Assembly (NCBI RefSeq): GCF_035918095.1
Contig: NZ_CP109137.1
Location: forward strand, 6,884,001-6,948,000
Reading direction: 5' to 3'
DNA length: 64,000 nucleotides
From: Streptomyces sp. NBC_01750
Lineage (GTDB): Bacteria > Actinomycetota > Actinomycetes > Streptomycetales > Streptomycetaceae
Under the pieces are notes generated by a model. The model saw only the letters and a program-made list of their open reading frames with translations, ran no database searches and was not told the DNA's origin. Positions 1 through 6,893 of this stretch are shown piece by piece (the stretch's first letter is position 1; each line of letters opens with the position of its first letter). The translations under genes and the position numbers were made by a program.

Positions 1-102
1 AGCCCCCCACCGGCCGTACGGACGCACCGAAACCGAGGCTCACCCTGCGCTGAGGCGGTCGTGGCAGCACAGCCGCCCGTCCGGCCCGGCCGCCACCCGG
101 GG

Positions 103-909
103 TCACGGTTGTACGAACGCCGCGCCCGCGTCCCGCAGCAGCGCGTGCAGCCGGGCGAAGACCTCAGCCGACCTCGCGCCCGGCCAGCCCTGCGGCAGCA
201 GCTCGACCGGCAGGCCCGGATCCACGTACGGCAGCCGCCGCCAGGAGTCCAGCGCCGACAGATAGTCCCGGTACGCCTCCTGCGCGGGCACCTCCTCACG
301 CGCCTCCCACGCCCGCAGCACCGGCCCGTGCAGATCCAGGAACTCCTCGTGCTGCTTGGCGATCGCCGCCAGGTCCCACCAGCGCGCCACCGCTTCCGCC
401 GTGGGCGCGAAGCCGAGGTGCTCGCCGCGGAACAGGTCGACATACGGGTCGAGCTGGAGCCGCCGCAGGGTGTGCCGGGTCTCCTCGTACAGCCGCGCCG
501 GCGCGATCCAGACACCGGGCGCCGCCGACCCGAAGCCGAGCCGGGCCAGCCGCGAACGCAACAGATGGCGCTTGTGGCGCTCGGCCTCCGGCACCGAGAA
601 GACGGCAAGCACCCAGCCGTCGGACAGCGAGGGGGAGTGCCGGGTGTAGATACGCCGGTCCCCGTCGTCGAGCAGCTGGCGGGCATCCGCCGACAGCGCG
701 TAACCGGCGGCCCCGTCCGCGGTTCGCTCGGGGATCAGCAGGCCGCGGCGTTTGAGCCGGGAGACCGAGGAACGCACGGACGGGGCGTCGACGGCGAGGA
801 CCGCCAGCAGACGGATGAGTTCGGCCACGGGAAGAGGCCCCGACCGTTCGCGTCCGTACGCGCCGTACAGGGTGACGATCAGGGAGCGGGGGGTGTGCTG
901 CTCGGCCAC
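103..909 (-). CDS. PaaX-family transcriptional regulator
   Basis: This 268-residue protein has the PaaX family layout: an N-terminal winged-helix region (about residues 6-75, with SSVSRLKRRGLL as the recognition part), a central Cas2-like domain (about 90-170) and a C-terminal helical domain. PaaX proteins are repressors that respond to aryl-CoA thioesters such as phenylacetyl-CoA. The start is GTG at 909, only 4 nt after the stop of the aryl-CoA ligase gene, so the two should be one transcript. A ligase that makes an aryl-CoA plus a regulator that senses one suggests feedback control of this cluster. The ligand and operator are not known from the sequence. Confidence 0.88.
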   Translation of the reverse strand: MAEQHTPRSLIVTLYGAYGRERSGPLPVAELIRLLAVLAVDAPSVRSSVSRLKRRGLLIPERTADGAAGYALSADARQLLDDGDRRIYTRHSPSLSDGWVLAVFSVPEAERHKRHLLRSRLARLGFGSAAPGVWIAPARLYEETRHTLRRLQLDPYVDLFRGEHLGFAPTAEAVARWWDLAAIAKQHEEFLDLHGPVLRAWEAREEVPAQEAYRDYLSALDSWRRLPYVDPGLPVELLPQGWPGARSAEVFARLHALLRDAGAAFVQP

Positions 910-913
910 GTGA

Positions 914-2530
914 TCACTCTAGAGCCCGCAGCCGGAAGCGCTGCAGCTTGCCGGTCGGGGTGCGGGGAAGCGCGTCGAGAAAGACGATCTCGCGCGGACA
1001 TTTGTACGGTGTCAGCCGCCGTTTCACGGAGTCGGTGAGCGCGGCGGTGGTGTCGTCGCCGGCCGGGACCCCGTCGCGCAGCACGACGTACGCCACCACG
1101 ATCTGGCCCCGCAGTGCATCGGAACGGCCGATCACCGCGGCCTCCGCCACATCCGGGTGGTGCAGCAGGGCGTCCTCCACCTCCGGTCCCGCGATGTTGT
1201 AGCCGGCCGAAATGATCATGTCGTCGGCGCGTGCCACGTAGCGGAAGTAGCCGTCCGGCTCACGCACGTATGTGTCGCCGGTGACGTTCCAGCCGTCATG
1301 TACATACTCCTCCTGGCGAGGATCGGCCAGATATCGGCAGCCCACCGGGCCGCGGACGGCCAGCAGCCCCGGCTCGCCGTCCGGGACCGGCAGGCCCGCG
1401 GCGTCCACCACGCGCGCGTGCCACCCCGGAACCGGTACCCCGGTGGTCCCCGGTCTGATCGACCCGTCCGCCGCCGAGATGAAGATGTGCAGCAGCTCGG
1501 TCGCGCCGATGCCGTTGATGATGCGCAGCCCGGTCCGCTCCTGCCAGGCACGCCAGGTGGCGGCGGGCAGATTCTCACCTGCGGACACACAGCGCCGCAG
1601 CGAACCGGTGTCGTGCGCCGCGAGCTCGTCCAGCATCACGCGGTACGCGGTCGGCGCGGTGAACAGGACCGACACCCGGTGCGCGGCGATCGCGGTCAAC
1701 AGCTGCCTGGGGCCTGCCTGTTCGAGCAGCAGCGCCGAGGCCCCCGCCCGCATCGGGAAGATCAACAAGCCGCCGAGCCCGAAAGTGAAGCCCAGGGGCG
1801 GACTGCCCGCGAAGACATCGTCGGGCTCGGGCCGCAGCACGCCCGCGGAGAAGGTGTCCGCGACGGCCAGCACATCGCGGTGGAAGTGCATGCACCCTTT
1901 GGGGCGGCCGGTCGTGCCCGAGGTGAACGCGATCAGCGCGACATCGTCCGCCGCGGTCGCCACGGCCTCGTACGGCTCCGGCGCCGCGCCGGCGGCCAGC
2001 CCCAGCAGATCGTCGGGGGAGTCACCGCCGTACGCCGTGATGCGCAGCCCCGGTACCTCCGCCTTCGCCAGATCGTCGACCGACCGGATGTCGCACAGGG
2101 CGTGGCTGACCGCGGCGATCTCGCACACCGTGGCCAGTTCCCTGGCCCGCTGCTGGGCCAGAACGGTGACCGCCACCGCGCCCGCCTTCATCACGGCCAG
2201 CCAGCAGGCAGCGAGCCAGGGGGTCGTCGGGCCCCGCAGCAGGACGCGGTTTCCGGGGACCACCCCAAGACCGGAGGTGAGGACATGCGCGATCCGGTCG
2301 ACCTGGTCGCGCAGCTCGCCGTAGGTCCAGACCTCGCCGCCCCCCGTACGGAAGACGGGCCGGTCGGCGCCGAAGCGCTCGATCGTACGGTCCAACAGCT
2401 CGGACCCGCAGTTGAGCCGCTGTGGATAGTTCAGTTCGGGCAGGTCGAAGAGGATTTCCGGCCACTGCCCGGTGGGCGGGAGGTGGTCGCGCGGAAAGGT
2501 GTCGAGGTGGGCCGAGGGTGTCAGCTCCAT
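914..2530 (-). CDS. AMP-dependent aryl-CoA ligase (benzoate/2-aminobenzoate type)
   Basis: This is a 538-residue member of the ANL adenylate-forming superfamily. The phosphate-binding loop TSGTTGRPKG lies at residues 203-212 and is followed by CMHFHRD, a pattern I associate with benzoate- and 2-aminobenzoate-CoA ligases. The C-terminal PRTPTGKLQRF segment carries the catalytic lysine. The enzyme would activate an aromatic acid to its CoA thioester with ATP. ATG 2530 is chosen because GAGAAGGGGG precedes it at good spacing; the reading frame stays open for another 44 codons but has no ribosome site there. It is divergent from the acyl-CoA dehydrogenase and followed by the PaaX regulator. The exact substrate cannot be read from the sequence. 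Confidence 0.87.
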   Translation of the reverse strand: MELTPSAHLDTFPRDHLPPTGQWPEILFDLPELNYPQRLNCGSELLDRTIERFGADRPVFRTGGGEVWTYGELRDQVDRIAHVLTSGLGVVPGNRVLLRGPTTPWLAACWLAVMKAGAVAVTVLAQQRARELATVCEIAAVSHALCDIRSVDDLAKAEVPGLRITAYGGDSPDDLLGLAAGAAPEPYEAVATAADDVALIAFTSGTTGRPKGCMHFHRDVLAVADTFSAGVLRPEPDDVFAGSPPLGFTFGLGGLLIFPMRAGASALLLEQAGPRQLLTAIAAHRVSVLFTAPTAYRVMLDELAAHDTGSLRRCVSAGENLPAATWRAWQERTGLRIINGIGATELLHIFISAADGSIRPGTTGVPVPGWHARVVDAAGLPVPDGEPGLLAVRGPVGCRYLADPRQEEYVHDGWNVTGDTYVREPDGYFRYVARADDMIISAGYNIAGPEVEDALLHHPDVAEAAVIGRSDALRGQIVVAYVVLRDGVPAGDDTTAALTDSVKRRLTPYKCPREIVFLDALPRTPTGKLQRFRLRALE

Positions 2531-2565
2531 GGTTCGCCCCCTTCTCGTGGTGGGGTCGCGAATCG

Positions 2566-2593
2566 AGCGTATCGTGAAGGTGACGACAGTCAA
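2566..2593 (-). promoter_or_regulatory. Candidate housekeeping promoter of the aryl-CoA ligase gene
   Basis: On the minus strand a -35-like TTGACT (2593-2588) and a -10-like TACGCT (2571-2566) are 16 bp apart and lie 36-63 bp upstream of ATG 2530. This fits a vegetative (HrdB) promoter. It overlaps the candidate promoter of the divergent acyl-CoA dehydrogenase, so one regulator bound here could control both directions. Confidence 0.5.
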
Positions 2594-2607
2594 CGGTCCG
2601 CGATACT
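2580..2607 (+). promoter_or_regulatory. Candidate promoter of the acyl-CoA dehydrogenase operon
   Basis: A -10-like GATACT at 2602-2607 has a weak -35-like GTGACG at 2580-2585 (16 bp spacer). It would start transcription about 50 bp before ATG 2663. The -35 match is poor (4 of 6), so the call is tentative. The hexamers GTATCG (2569-2574) and CGATAC (2601-2606) mirror each other in this divergent region. Confidence 0.35.
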
Positions 2608-2662
2608 GTGCTTTTGACAGGGGACACCTCCGGACCCCCGGCCGCACGAAGTGGGGGCACAT

Positions 2663-3832
2663 ATGCCCGTATTTTCGCTCGATCCGGCACAGACCGCCTG
2701 GTGTGCGCAGTTGCGCACCCTGGCCGGCGAGCGGCTGCGACCGCTCGCGGAGAAGGCGGAGCCGGGCCGCGTCAACCGCCCCCTGGTCGCCGCTCTCGGT
2801 GAACTCGGCCTCCTCCGGCGTCTGTTCGGGGCCGGCGCGCTCGAGCTGTGCCTGCTGCGGGAATCACTGGCGTACGGCTGTACGGAGGCCGAGACCGCCC
2901 TCGCCCTGCAGGGCCTGGGCAGCTACCCGCTGGTCCAGGCGGGCACGGCCGCCCAGCGGGAGCGCTGGCTGCCCGAGGTGATCGCGGGGCGTGCCGTTGC
3001 CGCCTTCGCGCTGAGCGAGCCGGACGCCGGCTCGGACGCGGCGGCACTCGCCCTCAAAGCCGTACCGGATCAGGAAGGTTGGCGGCTGAGCGGCGAGAAG
3101 CGCTGGATCTCCAACGCCCCCGAGGCCGATTTCTACACCGTGTTCGCCCGTACGACGGAGGGCGCCGGCGCGCGTGGAGTCACCGCGTTCCTCGTCCCCG
3201 CGGACCGGCCGGGACTGACCGGCGCCGCGCTGGAGATGCTCTCGCCGCACCCCATCGGCGCGCTCAACTTCGACGATGTTCCTGTGACCAGCGACGATGT
3301 CCTCGGCAAGACCGACCGCGGCTTCCGTGTCGCCATGAACACCCTGAACCTCTTCCGGCCCAGCGTCGGCGCTTTCGCGGTCGGCATGGCCCAGGCCGCC
3401 CTGGACGCGGCCCTCGAGCACACCGCCCACCGCACCGCCTTCGGCGGTCCGCTCAAGGAGCTCCAGTCCGTCGCCCACCAGGTCGCCGAGATGGCGACAC
3501 GGACCGAGGCCGCCCGGCTTCTCGTGTACGCCGCGGCCGCCGCGTACGACGAAGGGGCCGCCGACGTACCGAAGCGGTCCGCGATGGCGAAACTGCTGGC
3601 GACCGAGACCGCGCAGTTCGTCGTGGACGCCGCCGTCCAGCTGCACGGCGCCCGCGCGCTCCAGCGCGGCCACCTCCTGGAACACCTCTACCGGGAGGTC
3701 CGCGCCCCCCGGATCTACGAGGGCGCCACCGAGGTCCAGCGCACGATCATCGCAAAGGAGCTGTACGCAAAGGAGCCGCACTCGAAGGAGCCGTACTCGA
3801 AGGAGCCGTACTCGAAGGAGCCGCACGCATGA
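2663..3832 (+). CDS. Acyl-CoA dehydrogenase with a repeat-extended C-terminus
   Basis: This 389-residue flavoenzyme would introduce a double bond into an acyl- or aryl-CoA thioester. Family signatures are FALSEPDAGSDAAAL in the flavin-binding part, RTAFGGPLKELQ in the helical domain, and YEGATEVQ near the end, which holds the usual catalytic glutamate. ATG 2663 is preferred because GTGGGGG directly upstream serves as its ribosome site; the in-frame GTG 2651 lies inside that site. After the conserved C-terminus there are five pentapeptides (KELYA, KEPHS, KEPYS, KEPYS, KEPHA; residues 365-389) that the family does not normally have. The stop TGA overlaps the ATG of the next gene (ATGA), so translation is coupled. 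Confidence 0.9.
   Translation: MPVFSLDPAQTAWCAQLRTLAGERLRPLAEKAEPGRVNRPLVAALGELGLLRRLFGAGALELCLLRESLAYGCTEAETALALQGLGSYPLVQAGTAAQRERWLPEVIAGRAVAAFALSEPDAGSDAAALALKAVPDQEGWRLSGEKRWISNAPEADFYTVFARTTEGAGARGVTAFLVPADRPGLTGAALEMLSPHPIGALNFDDVPVTSDDVLGKTDRGFRVAMNTLNLFRPSVGAFAVGMAQAALDAALEHTAHRTAFGGPLKELQSVAHQVAEMATRTEAARLLVYAAAAAYDEGAADVPKRSAMAKLLATETAQFVVDAAVQLHGARALQRGHLLEHLYREVRAPRIYEGATEVQRTIIAKELYAKEPHSKEPYSKEPYSKEPHA
3755..3829 (+). repeat. Five tandem 15-bp repeats, each with a Shine-Dalgarno core
   Basis: Five 15-bp units start at 3755, 3770, 3785, 3800 and 3815. Each begins AAGGAG, a perfect ribosome-binding core. The last unit sits 8 nt before the ATG (3829) of the downstream Rid-like gene, so the repeat amplifies that gene's ribosome-binding site while adding five pentapeptides to the upstream protein. 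Confidence 0.92.
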
Positions 3833-4227
3833 GCCTGCACCGCCACAATCCGGCCGAGCTCTCGCCGCCCACCGGCTTCTCGCACGCGGTCACCGCCACC
3901 GGCTCGCGGCTTGTGTTCCTGGCCGGGCAGACCGCGCTGGACACCGGCGGGAAGATCGTCGGCGAGACGCTGTGCGAGCAGTTCGAAACGGCACTGGCGA
4001 ATCTGCTCACCGCCCTCGCGGCTTCCGGCGGCGCACCGCAGGACCTCGCCAGGGTCACCATCTACGCCACGGATGTCGCCGACTACCGTGCTCATGCGGC
4101 TGAACTGGGCCGTGTCTGGCGGCGGTTGGCGGGCCGCGACTACCCTGCGGTGGCGGTGATCGGCGTCGTCCGGCTCTGGGACGAGGAGGCCCTGGTCGAA
4201 CTCGACGGAATGGCCGTGCTCCCCTGA
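3829..4227 (+). CDS. Rid (YjgF/YER057c/UK114) family protein without the usual catalytic arginine
   Basis: This 132-residue protein has the Rid fold signature: NPAELSPPTGFSHAV at the start, VFLAGQTALD, QFETALANLLTAL and a C-terminal ALVELDGMAV strand. Canonical RidA imine deaminases carry an arginine in a P-x-R motif near residue 105; here the matching stretch reads YPAVAVIGV, so that residue is absent. It is therefore probably not a standard 2-aminoacrylate deaminase. Rid relatives of this kind occur in aromatic degradation clusters. ATG 3829 overlaps the stop of the acyl-CoA dehydrogenase and has a perfect AAGGAG 8 nt upstream, the last of five tandem copies. Confidence 0.83.
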   Translation: MSLHRHNPAELSPPTGFSHAVTATGSRLVFLAGQTALDTGGKIVGETLCEQFETALANLLTALAASGGAPQDLARVTIYATDVADYRAHAAELGRVWRRLAGRDYPAVAVIGVVRLWDEEALVELDGMAVLP

Positions 4228-4288
4228 CCGGAGTCCGCCGGCCCGGAACCTCCGCGCCTCACATCGTTGTCACCCGAGGGGAGCCGTC

Positions 4289-5134
4289 ATGCCGGAGATC
4301 GAGCTCAGCGCGGGGACGATCGTGTACGAGGACACGGGAGGCCCCGGACCCGTTGTCGTCATGCTGCACGGTCTGGTCCACGACGCGACCGTCTGGCGCA
4401 AGGTCGTCGCCGGCCTGGGACGGGACCACCGCTGTATCGCCCCGACCCTGCCCTACGGCTCGCACCGCATCCCCATGCGCCCGGATGTCCCGCTCGGCCC
4501 CGATTCCGTCAATGAGCTGATCGCGGAGTTCCTGGACCGCTTGGACCTGCGCGAGGTGACCCTCGTCGAGAGCGACTGCGGGCGCGCCCAGACAGTCGCG
4601 GGACGGCACCCCGAACGGCTGGCCCGTCTTGTACTCATCTCCTGCGAGGCCTTCGACAACTACCCGCCGGGCGCACCCGGCAAGATGATCTCGCTTGTCT
4701 GCAAAGTGCCTGGCGGCATCGCCCTGATGGCCCGGACCCTCGCGCTGAAGCCGCTGCGCCGACTGCCCATCGGCCTCGGCGCGCTCACCAGGCGTCCCGT
4801 ACCGCACGAGATCACCGACGGCTGGCTGCGGCCGCTGCTCACCGACAAGGCCATCAGGAACGACTTCCGCCGCTACAACGCGGGCGTACGCAGGACCGAA
4901 CTCCTCGAAGCGGCCGAAGGACTACGGAAGTTCGACCGGCCGGCGCTGGTGGTGTGGGCCGTCCAGGACCGCATGATGCCGCGGGAACACGGTCGGCGGC
5001 TGGCCGAACTGCTGCCGCAGGGACGGCTTCTGGAGATCGAGGACAGCTGCACGCTGATCGCCGAGGACCAGCCGGAGCGGCTGACGGAAGCGCTACGCGC
5101 CTTCATCGCGGAGACCACCGCGGGACCGTCTTGA
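4289..5134 (+). CDS. Alpha/beta hydrolase with aspartate at the nucleophile position
   Basis: This is a 281-residue alpha/beta hydrolase. The oxyanion-loop motif VVMLHGLVHD lies at residues 23-32. The nucleophile elbow reads LVESDCGRAQ, placing Asp96 where serine hydrolases have serine; epoxide hydrolases and haloalkane dehalogenases use aspartate there. Asp227 (WAVQDRMMP) fits the acid position. The region that normally contains the catalytic GH reads EDSCTLIAEDQP (residues 251-262) and has no histidine, so a classical triad is incomplete. GAGGGGAG precedes ATG 4289. It lies 61 bp after the Rid-like gene and probably belongs to the same aromatic cluster. The substrate is unknown. Confidence 0.85.
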   Translation: MPEIELSAGTIVYEDTGGPGPVVVMLHGLVHDATVWRKVVAGLGRDHRCIAPTLPYGSHRIPMRPDVPLGPDSVNELIAEFLDRLDLREVTLVESDCGRAQTVAGRHPERLARLVLISCEAFDNYPPGAPGKMISLVCKVPGGIALMARTLALKPLRRLPIGLGALTRRPVPHEITDGWLRPLLTDKAIRNDFRRYNAGVRRTELLEAAEGLRKFDRPALVVWAVQDRMMPREHGRRLAELLPQGRLLEIEDSCTLIAEDQPERLTEALRAFIAETTAGPS

Positions 5135-5174
5135 TCGACTGGTGGTGAGCCCGGCCCGGGTTTACCGTCGACGA

Positions 5175-5192
5175 GTAGACGGAATCGTCTAC
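5175..5192. promoter_or_regulatory. Inverted repeat upstream of the DHA2 exporter (TetR-type operator candidate)
   Basis: GTAGACGGAATCGTCTAC has perfect 7-bp arms around a 4-bp centre and ends 27 bp before the exporter start. The spacing and TAGAC-GTCTA half sites resemble operators of TetR-family repressors that control drug exporters. No TetR gene is adjacent in this window. Confidence 0.6.
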
Positions 5193-5219
5193 CGACCCTC
5201 GTAAGAGGGACACGACGTC

Positions 5220-6779
5220 ATGACGAGCCCGCAGCCGACCCCCACCGCGCAGACCGCCGCCCCGGACAAGAAACTCGGCGGCAACGGGATCGCGCTGCTC
5301 GTCATCGCCTCGTGCCAGTTGATGGTGGTACTCGACATCACCATCGTGAACATAGCGCTCCCGCACATCCAGAGCGCGCTGAACTTCTCGACCACGAGCC
5401 TTTCCTGGGTGGTCAGCGCCTATACGCTCACCTTCGGCGGCCTGCTCCTCCTGGGCGGCCGCGCCGGTGACATCCTCGGCCGCCGCCGGGTTTTCCTCGC
5501 CGGCGTCATGCTCTTCGCGCTCGCCTCTCTCCTCGGCGGCCTCTCCCAGAGCTCCGGCCAGCTCCTCGCCGCTCGCGCCCTGCAGGGCGTCGGCGGCGCC
5601 ATCGCATCGCCGACCGCGCTCGCACTGATCACCACCACCTTCACCGAAGGCCCGGCCCGCAACCGGGCGTTCGGAGTCTTCGCGGCGGTCTCCGCGGGCG
5701 GCGGCGCGATCGGTCTGCTGGCGGGCGGTGTCCTCGTCGAATGGCTCGACTGGCGCTGGGTGTTCTTCGTCAATGTGCCGATCGCCCTGCTCATCGTTCT
5801 GGCGACGCCCCGCCACATCAAGGAGTCCGAGCGTCATCCGGGCCACTTCGACCTGGCCGGTGCGCTGACCTCGACGCTCGGCATGGTCGCGCTGGTGTAC
5901 GGCTTCATCCGGGCCGCGCAGGAGGGCTGGCGCGACCGGCTCACGCTCGCCTCGTTCGCTGCGGCGGTGGTGCTGCTCACCTGCTTCATCCTCATCGAGC
6001 GCCGCTCGAGGCAGCCGATCACGCCACTGCACATGTTCGCCGACCGCAACCGGGCAGGCACCTACGGAATCATGCTGAGCCTCGCCGCCGCGATCTTCGG
6101 CATGTTCTTCTTCCTCACGCTCTTCGTACAGAACGTGCTGGACTTCAGCCCGCTCCGGGCCGGCCTCGCCTTCCTGCCGGTGAGCGCGCTCATCGCGGTG
6201 GGCGCGGGCACCGCTTCCCACCTTCTGCCGAAGTTCGGCCCCAAACCGTTTATGGTGACCGGTTCGATCCTCGCCGCGGGGGGACTGTCCTGGCTGACCC
6301 TGACCGACATTCATTCGACGTACCTGGGCAGCATCCTGGGGCCGATGCTCATCTTCAGCCTCGGCATGGGCATGAACTTCGTCTCGCTGACCCTGATGGC
6401 TGTCTCCGGTGTGCCCCGGCATGAGTCGGGCGCGGCCTCCGGCATGCTCAACGCGACCCAGCAGGTGGGCGGTTCGCTCGGCCTCTCCATCCTGGTGACT
6501 GTCTTCGGCACGGCCAGCCAGAACGAGGCCAGGGACCAGATACCGCTCTTCCTGACCCAGGCCACCCCGGCGGATCGGCTGAGTTTCCGGCGCACCGGAC
6601 TGCTCCCACCGCCGTGGGGCGACGAGGTGCTGACCGCCGGAGTCTCCGTCGCCTTCACCGTGGCCGCCATCTTCACGGTGATCGCCGCGGTGATCGCCCT
6701 CCTGGTCATCCAGGTCCGTCCCTCGGACCTGGAACGCTTTCAGGGAGGGGGCGCTCGCGGGCAGGCCGGAGACTCCTGA
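5220..6779 (+). CDS. MFS drug exporter, DHA2 (EmrB/QacA) family
   Basis: This 519-residue integral membrane protein has about 14 predicted transmembrane helices, as expected for the 14-TMS DHA2 group of proton-coupled exporters. Motif D1 is visible in VVLDITIVNIALPHIQ. The motif A loop is GGRAGDILGRRRVF, and motif C-like glycine/proline residues follow. Its role would be efflux of a toxic small molecule across the cytoplasmic membrane. ATG 5220 follows GAGGGA. A perfect palindrome just upstream suggests repression by a TetR-type protein. It may export an aromatic compound linked to the preceding genes, but position alone does not prove that. Confidence 0.92.
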   Translation: MTSPQPTPTAQTAAPDKKLGGNGIALLVIASCQLMVVLDITIVNIALPHIQSALNFSTTSLSWVVSAYTLTFGGLLLLGGRAGDILGRRRVFLAGVMLFALASLLGGLSQSSGQLLAARALQGVGGAIASPTALALITTTFTEGPARNRAFGVFAAVSAGGGAIGLLAGGVLVEWLDWRWVFFVNVPIALLIVLATPRHIKESERHPGHFDLAGALTSTLGMVALVYGFIRAAQEGWRDRLTLASFAAAVVLLTCFILIERRSRQPITPLHMFADRNRAGTYGIMLSLAAAIFGMFFFLTLFVQNVLDFSPLRAGLAFLPVSALIAVGAGTASHLLPKFGPKPFMVTGSILAAGGLSWLTLTDIHSTYLGSILGPMLIFSLGMGMNFVSLTLMAVSGVPRHESGAASGMLNATQQVGGSLGLSILVTVFGTASQNEARDQIPLFLTQATPADRLSFRRTGLLPPPWGDEVLTAGVSVAFTVAAIFTVIAAVIALLVIQVRPSDLERFQGGGARGQAGDS

Positions 6780-6893
6780 GGTCACCTACGCGCCTCCGGT
6801 GCCGTCCGGAGCGCGGGACCCCGTCAGCTCATGCGGACGCGCGTGAGCCGCATGAGACTGGGGACACCGGCTGGATCGGGAGGAGGCGATGGT

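Noticed and set aside
5103..6785. 560-codon minus-strand frame over the DHA2 exporter
   Set aside because: Charged low-complexity translation, antisense to 14 clear membrane helices.
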